Origin: Nocardioides jiangsuensis
Lineage (GTDB): Bacteria; Actinomycetota; Actinomycetes; Propionibacteriales; Nocardioidaceae
NCBI RefSeq assembly: GCF_019679455.1
Contig: NZ_JAIEZQ010000003.1
Coordinates: forward strand, 310,001-374,000
DNA length: 64,000 bases
Reading direction: 5' to 3'
Part shown: piece by piece, positions 32,819-42,042 of the stretch
Position numbering within the stretch: the stretch's first letter is position 1
How the letters are laid out: each line of letters starts with the position of its first letter
Program-made: the position numbers and the translations under genes
Notes under the pieces: generated by a model
Told to the model about the DNA's origin: nothing
The model's input: only the letters and a program-made list of their open reading frames with translations
Database searches by the model: none

Positions 32819-33007
32819 GTGCGGATGATGGCACGCGGTCGTTGCCTCGAGGTAAGGGACACTCCCGACCTCAGGCTGGAAACGTAGAGACTCGAGAGTG
32901 AGCGGAGCGAATCACGCGTGACGGCGAAGCCGCTCTTGACGCTGCGGGCGGTGGCCGAACAGTCAAGTGTCAGGGGGACGGGGCTCTGGACTCGGGAGCG
33001 GACCGGA

Positions 33008-33286
33008 TCAGAGTTGGAGATCCTTGAGGTCGAGGTAACCAAGGATGAGCATCGTCGCGAGCACAGCTCCCAGAACGATGTTGGCCCAGAGTGGCCGACT
33101 CTTGTGCCAGCGTAGGTATTGGAGGGCGAAGATCATCTGCGCGGCTGCCATGGTCAGCGCCCACGTGGCCATGAGGTAGTCCCTGGTGCTGAAGTTGAGG
33201 GCGCTTAGACCGACGAAGGCGATGCCCAAGACGGCGACGGCGCTGCCCATCACCCGAGATTCGTTGCTGTGAGCCGTGCCAGACAT
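33008..33286 (-). CDS. Small membrane protein within the element
   Basis: 92 residues with three likely helices: VMGSAVAVLGIAFVGLSAL, YLMATWALTMAAAQMIFAL and ANIVLGAVLATMLILGYL. Unknown family. A hairpin at 33343-33361 lies upstream of its start. Same strand as the small genes at 32567 and 33716. Confidence 0.6.
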   Translation of the reverse strand: MSGTAHSNESRVMGSAVAVLGIAFVGLSALNFSTRDYLMATWALTMAAAQMIFALQYLRWHKSRPLWANIVLGAVLATMLILGYLDLKDLQL

Positions 33287-33342
33287 GCCTGGATTGTAGG
33301 GGAGAGCGCCGAGGACGGCGCGCGAGCGCCGCCCGCAGGCGC

Positions 33343-33361
33343 GCGCCGGCGAAGCCGGCGC
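33343..33361. other. Hairpin GCGCCGGC-GAA-GCCGGCGC
   Basis: A perfect 8-bp stem with a 3-base loop sits between the membrane gene (33008-33286) and the rep remnant. It could be an old terminator of the element or just GC-rich palindromic DNA. Confidence 0.4.
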
Positions 33362-33387
33362 TTAACGGAGTACAGAGATTATCTCGG

Positions 33388-33719
33388 GTGCCGTCTGCGA
33401 ATATCGCGCGCCACGCTCTCGGCGCCTACGAGCGCCTGTGGCACAGCCTCGCGACGCTCGGCTACCGCGGACACCCCATCACTAAGTCGCGTCGGTACTC
33501 GATCAACTTCGGCCACCTACGACGGGCGCGGCCACTGTTCAAGAGCCAGCCCGCTGCACTCGAGCCTGACGCGGACGTGCGCCTGGTGTCGACGTCGACG
33601 AGGACGTGCCCGAGGGCTTCGAGGTGGTGTCCAACTTCGCCTTTGCTGGGACGGGCTACCTCGACCTCGACGAGGCGGCCGCTGTCGTCAGAAGTGCAGC
33701 TCTGGCGAGGACCCGCTAG
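33388..33719 (+). pseudogene. Remnant of an AICE-type replication initiator (RepSA-like)
   Basis: Only a C-terminal part is left. Frame 1 reads SLATLGYRGHPITKSRRYS and NFGHLRRAR, which I recognise as the GHxxTKSRRYS region of replication initiators of actinomycete integrative conjugative elements. Near 33575 the frame must shift; frame 3 then reads VVSNFAFAGTGYLDLDEAA and ends at TAG 33719, like the FAGxGY end of those proteins. No N-terminal half is visible. The position before xis and int fits the rep-xis-int module of such elements. Confidence 0.6.
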
Positions 33720-33997
33720 GCAAACACCGCGACCAAGACGCTGATGAGAAAAGCGGCCACCGCAGTGATGAGAAATGACCCGACAACTTGCCGATCGCGT
33801 GAGAGCCCGACCGGGACCAATGCAGCGAAGGCAATCAGTAGGAGCAGGAGTCCGACTGTGTCTGAGTTCCAGAGTCCCTGGTCATGGATGGCACGCCCGG
33901 CGTTGTCGAGGCTCGACACGATCAGGTAGGTCAGCAGGAGCGCTCCGACCCAGTATCTCGGGCGGTGCATTCGACGTTCGAAGTGGCTCTCTGGCAC
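33716..33997 (-). CDS. Small membrane protein between rep and xis remnants
   Basis: 93 residues from GTG 33997, or 84 from ATG 33970. Three hydrophobic stretches: YWVGALLLTYLIVSSL, VGLLLLLIAFAALVPVGL and GSFLITAVAAFLISVLVAVF. Its stop overlaps the stop of the rep remnant by four bases. Being on the opposite strand inside a rep-xis-int module, it may have entered later. Family unknown. Confidence 0.55.
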   Translation of the reverse strand: MPESHFERRMHRPRYWVGALLLTYLIVSSLDNAGRAIHDQGLWNSDTVGLLLLLIAFAALVPVGLSRDRQVVGSFLITAVAAFLISVLVAVFA

Positions 33998-34075
33998 GCG
34001 GACAGGTTAGCCGCTCGCTGACCAGCACACGGGATATGGATGCCGACGTCCGTCGGACTGATGAAGGAGTTCGTT

Positions 34076-34277
34076 ATGAATGAAGTGCCGAGCAGGTTCG
34101 AGCAGCTGTGGTCGATCGAGCAGACCGCGGAGTACCTCGCGCTCTCGACCAAGACCTTGTACGGCTGGCGCTGCCGGAGTCCGGGCCGCCGAGCCACCGT
34201 CTCGGCAACAAGGTGCGCTACCGCCCCGAGGAAGTGTGCGCGCCTGGGTTGATGCCCAGAACGCGCTGGCCTCCTGA
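34076..34277 (+). pseudogene. xis: Excisionase (xis) remnant with two frameshifts
   Basis: ATG 34076 follows a good ribosome site (GAAGGAG). Frame 2 reads LWSIEQTAEYLALSTKTLYG, the MerR/HTH-17-type excisionase helix-turn-helix. The frame shifts to give PPSHRLGNKVRYRPEEV and shifts again to give WVDAQNALAS and stop. The three pieces join into the normal order of an actinobacterial Xis of ~65 residues. Two one-base losses make it nonfunctional. It stops 9 bases before the integrase start. Confidence 0.75.
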
Positions 34278-34286
34278 GGCGAGCCG

Positions 34287-35447
34287 GTGGGACGTAAGCC
34301 GCTGCCGATCGGGTCGTGGGGACTGATCCGCACGTACCCGATCGGCAAGGACGAGAAGGGGAAGCCGAAGCGCTTCCGGGCGTTGGCTCCGTATCGCGAC
34401 TTCGACGGGGTGACGCGGGTCGTTCAGGCGAGCGGCAAGACCGCGACGCAGGCCTCGCAGAACCTCAGGCAGGCACTGCAGAACCGGACCCAGTCTGGCC
34501 GGCACGGAGAGTTGACCGCGATGAGTCGCTTCTCCGACGCGGCCGACCTGTGGCTGTCGAAGGTCGACGGGAGGGTCCAGGACGGGCGGCGGTCGCCGGG
34601 AACGGTGGACACCTACCTGCGGCAGCTGAAGAACCACGTGTTGTCCGCGATGGGGGAGGTGCGGCTCGGTGAGGCCACGACGCCCATGGTCGACCGGGTG
34701 ATCGCCTCGATCGAGGCGAAGGTGAGTGCTTTCGACGGCCAAGAGCTGCCGAAGCGTCATCTCCCGCGTGATGGGCCAGGCGGTTCGGTACGGGGCGATC
34801 ATGGCGAACCCGGTCCGTGAGGTGGAGCGGATCGAGGCCAAGCCCAAGCGTGAGCCGCGGGCGCTGACCATGAAGGAGCGGGTTGCGCTGCTGACGAAGT
34901 TGCAGGAGGACGAGGAGGCTCGACGCCGTGACCTTCCGGACCTGGTGTTCTTCATGTTCGCAACCCGCGTCCGAATCGGTGAGGCCCTTGCCGTCGTCAG
35001 GTCGCAGGTGAACCTTCAAGGGGCACGGTTCAGATCACGACCACACTGGTCCGGGTCAAGGGCGAGGGCCTGCTACGCAAGGGCACCAAGAGTCGAGCGG
35101 GGGAGCGGACACTGCCTCTGCAGATGAGCGCGGTCGCGATGCTGCAACGCCGCTTCATGTCCGGAGCCCGACTCGACCAGCCTGTGTTTCCCGACGTGAA
35201 CGGCGGCTTTCGGGACCCGGCCAACACGCGGCGCGAGTTTCGCGAGGCGAGGGGCAAGGAGACGCTGGCGTGGATCACCTCGCACACCTTCCGCAAGACG
35301 GCCGCGACGATCCTCGACGAGGCCGCGCTGTCGGCTCGCCTGATCGCGGATCAGCTCGGGCACAGCCGGCCGTCGATGACCCGGGACGTCTGTTGGGCTC
35401 TCGCTCGGGTGGACTCCCAGGCGGCGCCGGCCCGGGAGGTCGCATAA
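34287..35447 (+). pseudogene. int: Tyrosine integrase remnant (two frameshifts, catalytic Tyr lost)
   Basis: GTG 34287 opens an SAM-like N-terminal half (FSDAADLWLSKVDGRV). Near 34745 the frame shifts to MGQAVRYGAIMANPVREVER and the first catalytic Arg (TRVRIGEALAV). Near 35020 it shifts back, giving LPLQMSAVAM, HTFRKTAATILDEAAL (His-x-x-Arg) and QLGHSRPSM. Where the family has Tyr (DVY), the sequence reads DVCWAL with Cys. Together ~385 residues, a normal length. Dead on three counts, yet most of the gene is intact, so decay is fairly recent. It sits beside tRNA-Lys, its likely target. Confidence 0.85.
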
Positions 35448-35495
35448 GGGTCGACGGCGACGAAATACGGTGGCAAAGGGTGGTCAAAGAAAGAA

Positions 35496-35605
<110 letters not shown>

Positions 35606-35783
35606 GTGAAGCGAGTGGAACTTTAGCAGCGTCCCGCGCCTAGGATGAAATCGAGCCCCGGTCGCGGTGGCGGGACCTGCGTCACACCGTATGCGAGGTT
35701 TGCCGCGCCGCCCCACCAATCCGTGAGCCCGGGGACGACGAACCAGTGTCAGATACCGCGCCGGACCATGCCAGGAGGCCTCG

Positions 35784-36365
35784 ATGTCACCCGAGCCCGA
35801 ACTCAGGCTGGTGCCCTCACATGAGGGTGCCGACGTCGACCTGTTGCTCCAACAAGTGTCCCGGGGGGACTCCAAGGCGTTCGACGCCTTGTACGACGAG
35901 GTGTCCTCCTCGGTGTACGGCGTGGCGCGGCGGGTCGTGCGCGACCCGAGCCGGGCCGAGGACGTCACGCAGGAGACCTTCCTCGAGGTGTGGCGCAAGG
36001 CGGCCCGGTTCGACGCGGACAAGGGCCGGGCCAAGACGTGGATCATGACGATCGCGCACCGGCGGGCGGTGGACGCCGTACGCCGGAGCGAGTCGCAGAA
36101 ACGGCAGGACACCTACACCGCCCCGGACGAGGTCTCGCACGACGAGCCGGCCGACGCGGTGATCGAGGCCGAGGAGCACGGCGCGGTCCGGGAGTGTCTG
36201 GAGACACTGACCGACCTGCAGCTGGAGTCCGTGCGGCTGGCGTACTTCAACGGCTACACCTACGGAGAGGTGGCGACCTTGCTCGAGAAGCCTCTCCCGA
36301 CCATCAAGACGCGAATGCGGGACGGCCTGATCCGTCTCCGTGACTGCCTGGAGGGGGCGCGATGA
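35784..36365 (+). CDS. sigK: ECF sigma factor, SigK type
   Basis: 193 residues. Region 2 includes DALYDEVSSSVYGVARRVV and AEDVTQETFLEVWR with TWIMTIAHRRAVDAVRR. Region 4 ends YFNGYTYGEVATLLEKPLPT and IKTRMRDGLIRLRDCL. The two halves are joined by an acidic linker. The stop overlaps the start of an anti-sigma gene, the sigK-rskA arrangement of mycobacteria and relatives, where the pair controls secreted antigens and envelope genes. Confidence 0.9.
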   Translation: MSPEPELRLVPSHEGADVDLLLQQVSRGDSKAFDALYDEVSSSVYGVARRVVRDPSRAEDVTQETFLEVWRKAARFDADKGRAKTWIMTIAHRRAVDAVRRSESQKRQDTYTAPDEVSHDEPADAVIEAEEHGAVRECLETLTDLQLESVRLAYFNGYTYGEVATLLEKPLPTIKTRMRDGLIRLRDCLEGAR

Positions 36366-37078
36366 GCACCGATCTTCACACGCTGTCGGGTGCCTACGCC
36401 CTGCATGCGCTGAGCTCGGAGGAGGCCGAGGAGTTCCAGAAGCACCTCGACGCCTGCCCCGCATGCCGGCAGGAGGTCAAGGAGCTCCAGCAGGCCGCGG
36501 CACAGATGGGTGCCAGCGAGGCGATCCGCCCGCCGGCCCACCTCAAGGCCCGCGTGATGGCGGCGGCCGACCAGATGCCGCAGATGCCGCCGCGTGTCTC
36601 CAGGTCCAACGTGATCGAGGTGCCGCGCGGACGCTGGGGCGCCCGGCTGCTCGCCGCGGCGGCCGCTGTGGTCGTGATCGTGGCCGGCGTGGTCGGGATC
36701 GGCGTGCTGCAGAGCGAGGACGAGCCGTCCACCCGCCTCGCCTCCGGCGTGGTCGAGGTGTTCCAGGCCGAGGACGCGCACACCGCCACGATGGACACCG
36801 CCAACGGCGGCAAGATCTCGGTGGCCACCTCGCCCTCGCTGAACCAGATGGCCGTCGACACCGACGAACTGCCCGCCCTCGATGACAAGCACGTCTACCA
36901 GCTCTGGGCGATCGAGGACGGCGCGATCGCCTCGGTCGGCGTCCTCGAGCCGGAGAAGGGCGCGTTCATGGACATGCCCGGTCCGAAGACCGAGGTGGCG
37001 ATCACGATCGAGCCGGCCGGTGGCTCGCAGCAGCCCACCACCGACCCGATCATGCAGGTGGAGCCGGCGGCGGTCTGA
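36362..37078 (+). CDS. rskA: Zinc-type anti-sigma factor, RskA type
   Basis: 238 residues overlapping sigK by four bases (ATGA). The N-terminal anti-sigma domain holds HLDACPACRQE, the His-x3-Cys-x2-Cys zinc motif. One membrane helix follows (~98-120: LLAAAAAVVVIVAGVVGIGV), then an extracytoplasmic domain with YQLWAIEDG typical of RskA. Regulated proteolysis would release SigK. The stop codon is inside the terminator stem. Confidence 0.9.
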   Translation: MSTDLHTLSGAYALHALSSEEAEEFQKHLDACPACRQEVKELQQAAAQMGASEAIRPPAHLKARVMAAADQMPQMPPRVSRSNVIEVPRGRWGARLLAAAAAVVVIVAGVVGIGVLQSEDEPSTRLASGVVEVFQAEDAHTATMDTANGGKISVATSPSLNQMAVDTDELPALDDKHVYQLWAIEDGAIASVGVLEPEKGAFMDMPGPKTEVAITIEPAGGSQQPTTDPIMQVEPAAV

Positions 37079-37114
37079 CCGCCCGGCTCCACCGACCCGG
37101 GGGAGGGGCGGTCA
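37076..37114. terminator. Bidirectional terminator containing both stop codons
   Basis: TGACCGCCC (37076-37084) pairs perfectly with GGGCGGTCA (37106-37114). The first three bases are the rskA stop and the last three the stop of the convergent oxidoreductase gene, so the two genes share one hairpin. Confidence 0.6.
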
Positions 37115-38695
37115 GCCGGCCCGGTGGGCCTCCAGCACCGCCTGCGCGGCGTTGTGCCCACCGATACCGCTGACCGCCCCGCCCCGTCGGGCGCCGGAGC
37201 CGCACAGCAGCACGTTGGGGATGTCGGTCGAGACGCCCCAGCGCTGCGCGGGGGTGTCCAGGCGCGAGCGGTTCGGGGCCCACGGCCACGACAGGTCGCC
37301 GTGGAAGATGTGGCCACCCGGCATCGCGAGCGCCTTGTCCACGTCCTGCGGGGTCTTCGCCTCCAGGCACGGGTTGCCGTTCCCGTCCACCGCCAGGCAG
37401 CCCTCGATCGGCTCCTCGAGGTGCACGTTGATCGCGTCCAGGACGCGCTCCACGGCGTGGTCGCGGTTGGCCGCGACGTTGTCGCCGAACACCGGCGGCG
37501 GCATGTGCACGCCGAAGTAGGTCAGCGTGTGCTTCCCGGTGCCGGCCAGGCTGCCCAGGATCGACGGGTCGGTCAGCGAGTGGCAGTACAGCTCGCCGGG
37601 CGGCACGGACGGGATCTTGCCGGCGGCCGCCTCGTCGTACGCCGCCTGGAGCTGGGTGTAGTCCTCGGCCACGTGGAAGGTCCCGGCGAACGCGACCTCC
37701 GGGTCCACGCCGGAGCGCAGCCGGGGGAGCCGGTCGAGGAGGAAGTTGATCTTGAGCTGGGAGCCCATCGGCGGCTCGCCCGGCTCCTCGCCGAGGAGGA
37801 TCTGGAGCACCCACGGCGCCACGTTCGACAGCACCCAGCGGGCCTCGACGTTGTGCGTGAGGCGGCCGTCGTGCCACATCACGTCGGCGGTGGTGCCGTC
37901 GGACTCGATCCGGCTCACGCCGGCGCCAGTGACGATCTCCACGCCCGCGAGCCGGGCCGCCTCGGCGAGTGCGTCGGTGACCGCGCCCATGCCGCCGACC
38001 GGCACCCGCCACTCGCCGGTGCCGTTGCCGATCACGTGGTAGAGGAAGCAGCGGTTCTGCACGAGCGACGGGTCGTTCATCCCGGCGAAGGTGCCGATCA
38101 GCGCGTCCGTGGCGACCACGCCGCGCACGGTGTCGTCGGCGAAGCGCTCCTCGATCACCTTGCCGAGCGGGTGGGCGACGAGCGCGTCCCAGGTCTCCGC
38201 CTCGACCTGCTCGCGGATCTCCTTCTCGGTCCGCAGCGGCGAGAGCAGCGTCGGGGCGATCGCCTCGGCGAAGTCGGTCACCTCGCCATAGAACGCGCGC
38301 CACGCGTCGTACTCCGCGTCCGACCCGGTGAGGGCCTTGAACGACTCCTCGGTCAGCGTGCCCTCGGGCCGCTCGACGAGCAGACCGGTGTGCTTCCCGT
38401 CGCGGACCACCGGGGTGTACGACGCGGTCCGGCGCGACCTGAGCTCGAGCCGGAGGTCGAGGTCCTCGATGATCTGCTCGGGCAGCAGGCTGACCAGGTA
38501 GGAGTAGCGGGAGAGCCGCGCGTCGAGGCCGGAGAACACCGGCGCGCTGATCGCCGCGCCCCCGGTCTGGTCCAGCCGCTCGAGGAGCAGGACGGACAGC
38601 CCCGCCTTGGCCAGGTAGGTGGCCGAGACCAGCCCGTTGTGGCCGCCCCCCACGATGACGACGTCGTACCTGCGCTGCTTGCTCCCAGAAGTCAC
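37112..38695 (-). CDS. CrtI/PYROXD2-like FAD-dependent oxidoreductase
   Basis: 527 residues. FAD-binding start: YDVVIVGGGHNGLVSATYLA. The middle has WRVPVGGMGAVTDALAEAAR, as in phytoene-desaturase relatives, and the end has LCGSGARRGGAVSGIGGHN, the FAD-binding C-terminal motif. No carotenoid genes are nearby, so it is more likely a PYROXD2-type oxidoreductase of unknown substrate than a true desaturase. It is divergent from the pirin gene across a palindrome. Confidence 0.82.
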   Translation of the reverse strand: MTSGSKQRRYDVVIVGGGHNGLVSATYLAKAGLSVLLLERLDQTGGAAISAPVFSGLDARLSRYSYLVSLLPEQIIEDLDLRLELRSRRTASYTPVVRDGKHTGLLVERPEGTLTEESFKALTGSDAEYDAWRAFYGEVTDFAEAIAPTLLSPLRTEKEIREQVEAETWDALVAHPLGKVIEERFADDTVRGVVATDALIGTFAGMNDPSLVQNRCFLYHVIGNGTGEWRVPVGGMGAVTDALAEAARLAGVEIVTGAGVSRIESDGTTADVMWHDGRLTHNVEARWVLSNVAPWVLQILLGEEPGEPPMGSQLKINFLLDRLPRLRSGVDPEVAFAGTFHVAEDYTQLQAAYDEAAAGKIPSVPPGELYCHSLTDPSILGSLAGTGKHTLTYFGVHMPPPVFGDNVAANRDHAVERVLDAINVHLEEPIEGCLAVDGNGNPCLEAKTPQDVDKALAMPGGHIFHGDLSWPWAPNRSRLDTPAQRWGVSTDIPNVLLCGSGARRGGAVSGIGGHNAAQAVLEAHRAG

Positions 38696-38770
38696 GGCTG
38701 CACGCTACCGGGCGCCGGGTCGCGAGGGCATGCGGGCACTTCCGTTTCCGGCCGGTGGCGGAATGTTTAG

Positions 38771-38791
38771 CGTTCAACTATCGTTGTGAAC
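38771..38791. promoter_or_regulatory. Palindromic site in the divergent promoter before pirin
   Basis: GTTCA (38772-38776) and TGAAC (38787-38791) flank ACTATCGTTG, an imperfect 20-base palindrome typical of an operator for a dimeric regulator. It lies 33 bases before the pirin start and 76 before the oxidoreductase start. The regulator is not identified. Confidence 0.35.
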
Positions 38792-38823
38792 AGGGAACAC
38801 ACTCGTAGAGGAAGGTGCCCGCC

Positions 38824-39807
38824 ATGCCAGCCGTGACCGTCGACGACCTGACCGTCCTGCCCCGGATCAAGAGCCCCGGGCTCGGGGACACGGTGCGCCC
38901 GGTCGCCCAGGTGACCGAGGCACCGCGAGGCTTCGAGGGGGAGGGGTTCCCGGTCCGCCGCGCGTTCGCCGGCGTCGACCTCAGCCTGCTCGACCCGTTC
39001 ATCCACATGGACCAGATGGGCGAGGTGGAGTACGCGCCCGGTGAGCCCAAGGGCACCCCGTGGCACCCGCACCGCGGCTTCGAGACCGTGACCTACATGC
39101 TCGACGGGCTGCTCGACCACCAGGACTCCCACGGTGGCGGCGGCAGCATCACCGACGGCGACACCCAGTGGATGACCGCCGGCTCGGGGCTGCTGCACAT
39201 CGAGGCGCCGCCGGAGTGGCTGGTGCAGAAGGGCGGCCTCTTCCACGGCGTGCAGCTGTGGGTGAACCTGCCGCGCGACCAGAAGATGTCCGCGCCCCGC
39301 TACCAGGACCTGCGCGCCGGCCAGGTCGCGCTGACCACGAGCGCCGACGCCGGCGCCCTGGTCCGGATCATCGCCGGCGAGGTCGACGGGCAGAAGGGCC
39401 CCGGCTCCACGCACACCCCGATGGCCATGGTGCACGCCACGGTCGCCCCCTCCGCCGGCCTCGACCTGCCGTGGGACCCCGGGTTCAACGCCCTCGTCTA
39501 CGTGCTCTCCGGCCACGGCACGGTCGGCCTCGAGAAGCGCCCGGTCCGGGCCGGGAACCTCGCCGTCCTCGGCCGCGGCGACTTCGTGACGCTGGCCGCG
39601 GACAAGGCGCAGGAGAGCCGTACGGCGGCCCTCGAGGTGCTCGTCATCGGCGGCCGTCCGATCCGCGAGCCGCTCGCCTGGGCGGGCCCGTTCGTGATGA
39701 ACACGAAATCTGAGGTCATGCAGGCATACGAGGACTTCCAGCGGGGAAGGATGGGGCAGATCCCGGCCGTCCACGGTGCACCGACCCAGGTCGTGAGCAA
39801 GGACTGA
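38824..39807 (+). CDS. Pirin-family bicupin protein
   Basis: 327 residues from ATG 38824, with AGGAAGG nine bases upstream; GTG 38815 is a close alternative. The N-terminal cupin has the pirin metal motif: WHPHRGFETVTYML and later GSGLLHIEAPPE. The second cupin covers ~190-290 (NALVYVLSGHG). Pirins act as quercetinase-like oxidoreductases or as regulators. A 13-bp hairpin ends the gene. Confidence 0.88.
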   Translation: MPAVTVDDLTVLPRIKSPGLGDTVRPVAQVTEAPRGFEGEGFPVRRAFAGVDLSLLDPFIHMDQMGEVEYAPGEPKGTPWHPHRGFETVTYMLDGLLDHQDSHGGGGSITDGDTQWMTAGSGLLHIEAPPEWLVQKGGLFHGVQLWVNLPRDQKMSAPRYQDLRAGQVALTTSADAGALVRIIAGEVDGQKGPGSTHTPMAMVHATVAPSAGLDLPWDPGFNALVYVLSGHGTVGLEKRPVRAGNLAVLGRGDFVTLAADKAQESRTAALEVLVIGGRPIREPLAWAGPFVMNTKSEVMQAYEDFQRGRMGQIPAVHGAPTQVVSKD

Positions 39808-39820
39808 CCTGTGGATCGCC

Positions 39821-39858
39821 GCGAGACCGCCGTTGCCCCCCGTCGACGGCGGTCTCGC
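39821..39858 (+). terminator. Strong terminator after pirin
   Basis: GCGAGACCGCCGT (39821-39833) and ACGGCGGTCTCGC (39846-39858) form a perfect 13-bp stem, 14 bases past the stop. Confidence 0.75.
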
Positions 39859-40012
39859 CCGTCCTGCCCTTTTCCTGCACGAACGTGCAGCCGCAGAAAC
39901 CTGCAGAAAGCAGTTCTCTCCTCGCTATTGGAACTTCCCAGTTCCACACATACCTTGACCGGGTTCACAACACGCCCGGATCGGACGTGTCCAAGCGAGG
40001 GGAACCCACTCC

Positions 40013-41923
40013 ATGCACTATCGCTCACTCATAGCGATGTCAGCCGCAGCGGCGCTGGCCGCGGGCACGACGCTGGTCACCGCCGGCGCGTCGTCCGCCG
40101 TCGACACCCCGCGGGCGGCTCAGGCCGCGAAGGAACAGCCGTCGGGCTCGTTCGCCTTCAGCGGCGCGGCGGCCGCGAAGTTCAGGCTGCCCAACGACGT
40201 ACGCGAGCTCCGCAGCACCACCTTCCCGGACGGTCGCACCCAGACCCGCTACCAGCAGATGGTCGGCAAGGCGGCGGTGTTCGGCGGCCAGATCACGGTC
40301 ATCGAGGACACGGCCGGTGAGGCGGAGTCGGTCATCGGCGCCTACTTCCCGGGCCTCTCCCCGAGGAACACGGTCCGGCTCACCAAGGCCGAGGCCAGGG
40401 AGAAGTTCGTCAACCGCGCCGGCGGCGGCGGGCAGATCGACAACGACCTGCGCCTGGACCCGAAGACCGGCCGCCTGTTCTACGAGGTCGAGAGCATCCG
40501 CGACGACTCGCGCCCGGTGCGCTGGCTCGACGCGACCTCCGGCTCGACGCTCAAGGCGTACGACGCGCTCGCCCACGGCGAGGGCATCGGCGTGAAGGGT
40601 GACAAGAAGCAGCTCGACACCACCAGGAGCGCCACCTCGGGCCTGTACCGGCTGGTCTCCGGCGACAACCGGCAGCTGACCGCCGACGTGCAGAACGAGA
40701 AGCTCCAGCCGGTCGTCATGACCGACGCCGACGACATCTGGGACCTCCCGGGCAACACCAGCCCCGGCCAGGCCGCCGGCGTCGACGCGCACTACTACGC
40801 GAACGTGGTCGACGACTTCTACCGCGACTTCTTCGGCCGCAACAGCATCGACGACAACGGCATGCAGATCCGCTCGTTCGTCCACTACGGCACGAACTAC
40901 TGCAACGCCTTCTGGAACGGCGCCTACATGACGTACGGCGACGGCAACGGCACCACCTGCAAGTCGCTCTCCGGTGGCCTCGACGTGGACGCCCACGAGC
41001 TGACCCACGGCGTCACGGACTACACCTCGAACCTGATCTACGAGAACGAGTCCGGCGCGCTCAACGAGGCGTTCAGCGACATGATGGGCAACACGGCGGA
41101 GTTCTACGCCCAGCGCAACCAGCTCGACCGCGCCGCCAAGGCCGACTGGCTGATCGGCGAGGACGTCATCAACACGCCGAACGACGCCACCCCGGGCTTC
41201 CGCAACATGGGTGACCCCAAGCAGGACGGCGACCCGAGCCACGTCTCGCAGAAGTACACCGGCGACGCCGACAACGGCGGCGTGCACACCAACAGCGGCA
41301 TCGCCAACCACGCGTACTACCTCACGGTCAACGGCGGCTCGAACGCCAGCTGCACCGCGAACCAGTACCACGGCGTGCTGCTCGAGAGCCCGGACTGCGA
41401 CGTCGTCGTCCCGGCGCTCGGCGTGAACCGTGCGGCGCAGGTCTACTACGAGGGCTTCAGCGGCCTCACCGAGTACGCCAACTTCTGCGACGCCCGCAAC
41501 GCCACCGTGGCCACGGCCGGTGCGAAGTACTCCGTCGCCATCGGCAAGGCGTGGGACGCCGTCGGTGTCCACACCGGCTGCACCGAGGGCACCCCGCCCC
41601 CGCCGCCGTGCGTGGGCTCGGACAACGCGACCCTGCCGATCGAGTCGCCCCACCCGTACGGCCACAACGGTGACTGCACCTGGATCTACGACAACGGCGC
41701 GCCCGGCTTCTCCTTCCACTTCACGCTGCTCGACATGGAGGAGGACTACGACTACGTCTACGTCAAGGACGCCACCGGCGCCACGCTGGCGAGGTACACC
41801 GGCACTGCCACCGAGGAGTTCGACTCGCCGTGCATCAGCACGTCGACCGGCGCGGTCCAGATGACGAGCGACCCGGCCGTCAAGGGCCAGGGGTTCATCA
41901 TCGACTCGGTGACGCCCTGCTGA
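40013..41923 (+). CDS. Secreted M4 (thermolysin-type) metalloprotease with CUB domain
   Basis: 636 residues. A signal peptide (~1-29) is followed by an FTP-type propeptide region. The zinc site is HELTH (His328, Glu329, His332) and the third ligand lies in NEAFSDMMG. The active His is probably in GGVHTNSGIANHAYYL. The last ~105 residues, after a Pro-rich linker (TPPPPPC), are a CUB domain beginning CVGSDNATLPIESP with paired Cys and DYVYVKDATG. It is exported and self-processed; CUB tails usually bind substrate. Confidence 0.92.
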   Translation: MHYRSLIAMSAAAALAAGTTLVTAGASSAVDTPRAAQAAKEQPSGSFAFSGAAAAKFRLPNDVRELRSTTFPDGRTQTRYQQMVGKAAVFGGQITVIEDTAGEAESVIGAYFPGLSPRNTVRLTKAEAREKFVNRAGGGGQIDNDLRLDPKTGRLFYEVESIRDDSRPVRWLDATSGSTLKAYDALAHGEGIGVKGDKKQLDTTRSATSGLYRLVSGDNRQLTADVQNEKLQPVVMTDADDIWDLPGNTSPGQAAGVDAHYYANVVDDFYRDFFGRNSIDDNGMQIRSFVHYGTNYCNAFWNGAYMTYGDGNGTTCKSLSGGLDVDAHELTHGVTDYTSNLIYENESGALNEAFSDMMGNTAEFYAQRNQLDRAAKADWLIGEDVINTPNDATPGFRNMGDPKQDGDPSHVSQKYTGDADNGGVHTNSGIANHAYYLTVNGGSNASCTANQYHGVLLESPDCDVVVPALGVNRAAQVYYEGFSGLTEYANFCDARNATVATAGAKYSVAIGKAWDAVGVHTGCTEGTPPPPPCVGSDNATLPIESPHPYGHNGDCTWIYDNGAPGFSFHFTLLDMEEDYDYVYVKDATGATLARYTGTATEEFDSPCISTSTGAVQMTSDPAVKGQGFIIDSVTPC

Positions 41924-41970
41924 CCTGAGCGGCAACCGCTGACCTGACCGTTGGCCCGTCCAGCGGACGG

Positions 41971-42006
41971 AGGCCCCGGACCCGACACATCGTCGACCCG
42001 GGGCCT
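41971..42006 (+). terminator. Terminator of the M4 protease gene
   Basis: AGGCCCCGG and CCGGGGCCT form a perfect 9-bp stem with an 18-base loop, 48 bases past the stop. Confidence 0.6.
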
Positions 42007-42042
42007 TCGTGCGTCGTGGGGCGGTGGGGGAGCGGAGACGCG

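Noticed and set aside
34287-35447. Programmed frameshifting in the integrase
   Set aside because: Two shifts in opposite directions, no slippery motif, frameshifts also in xis and rep, and loss of the catalytic Tyr all point to decay.
37112-38695. A carotenoid desaturase
   Set aside because: Only the general CrtI-like FAD fold is shared, and no carotenoid genes are nearby.
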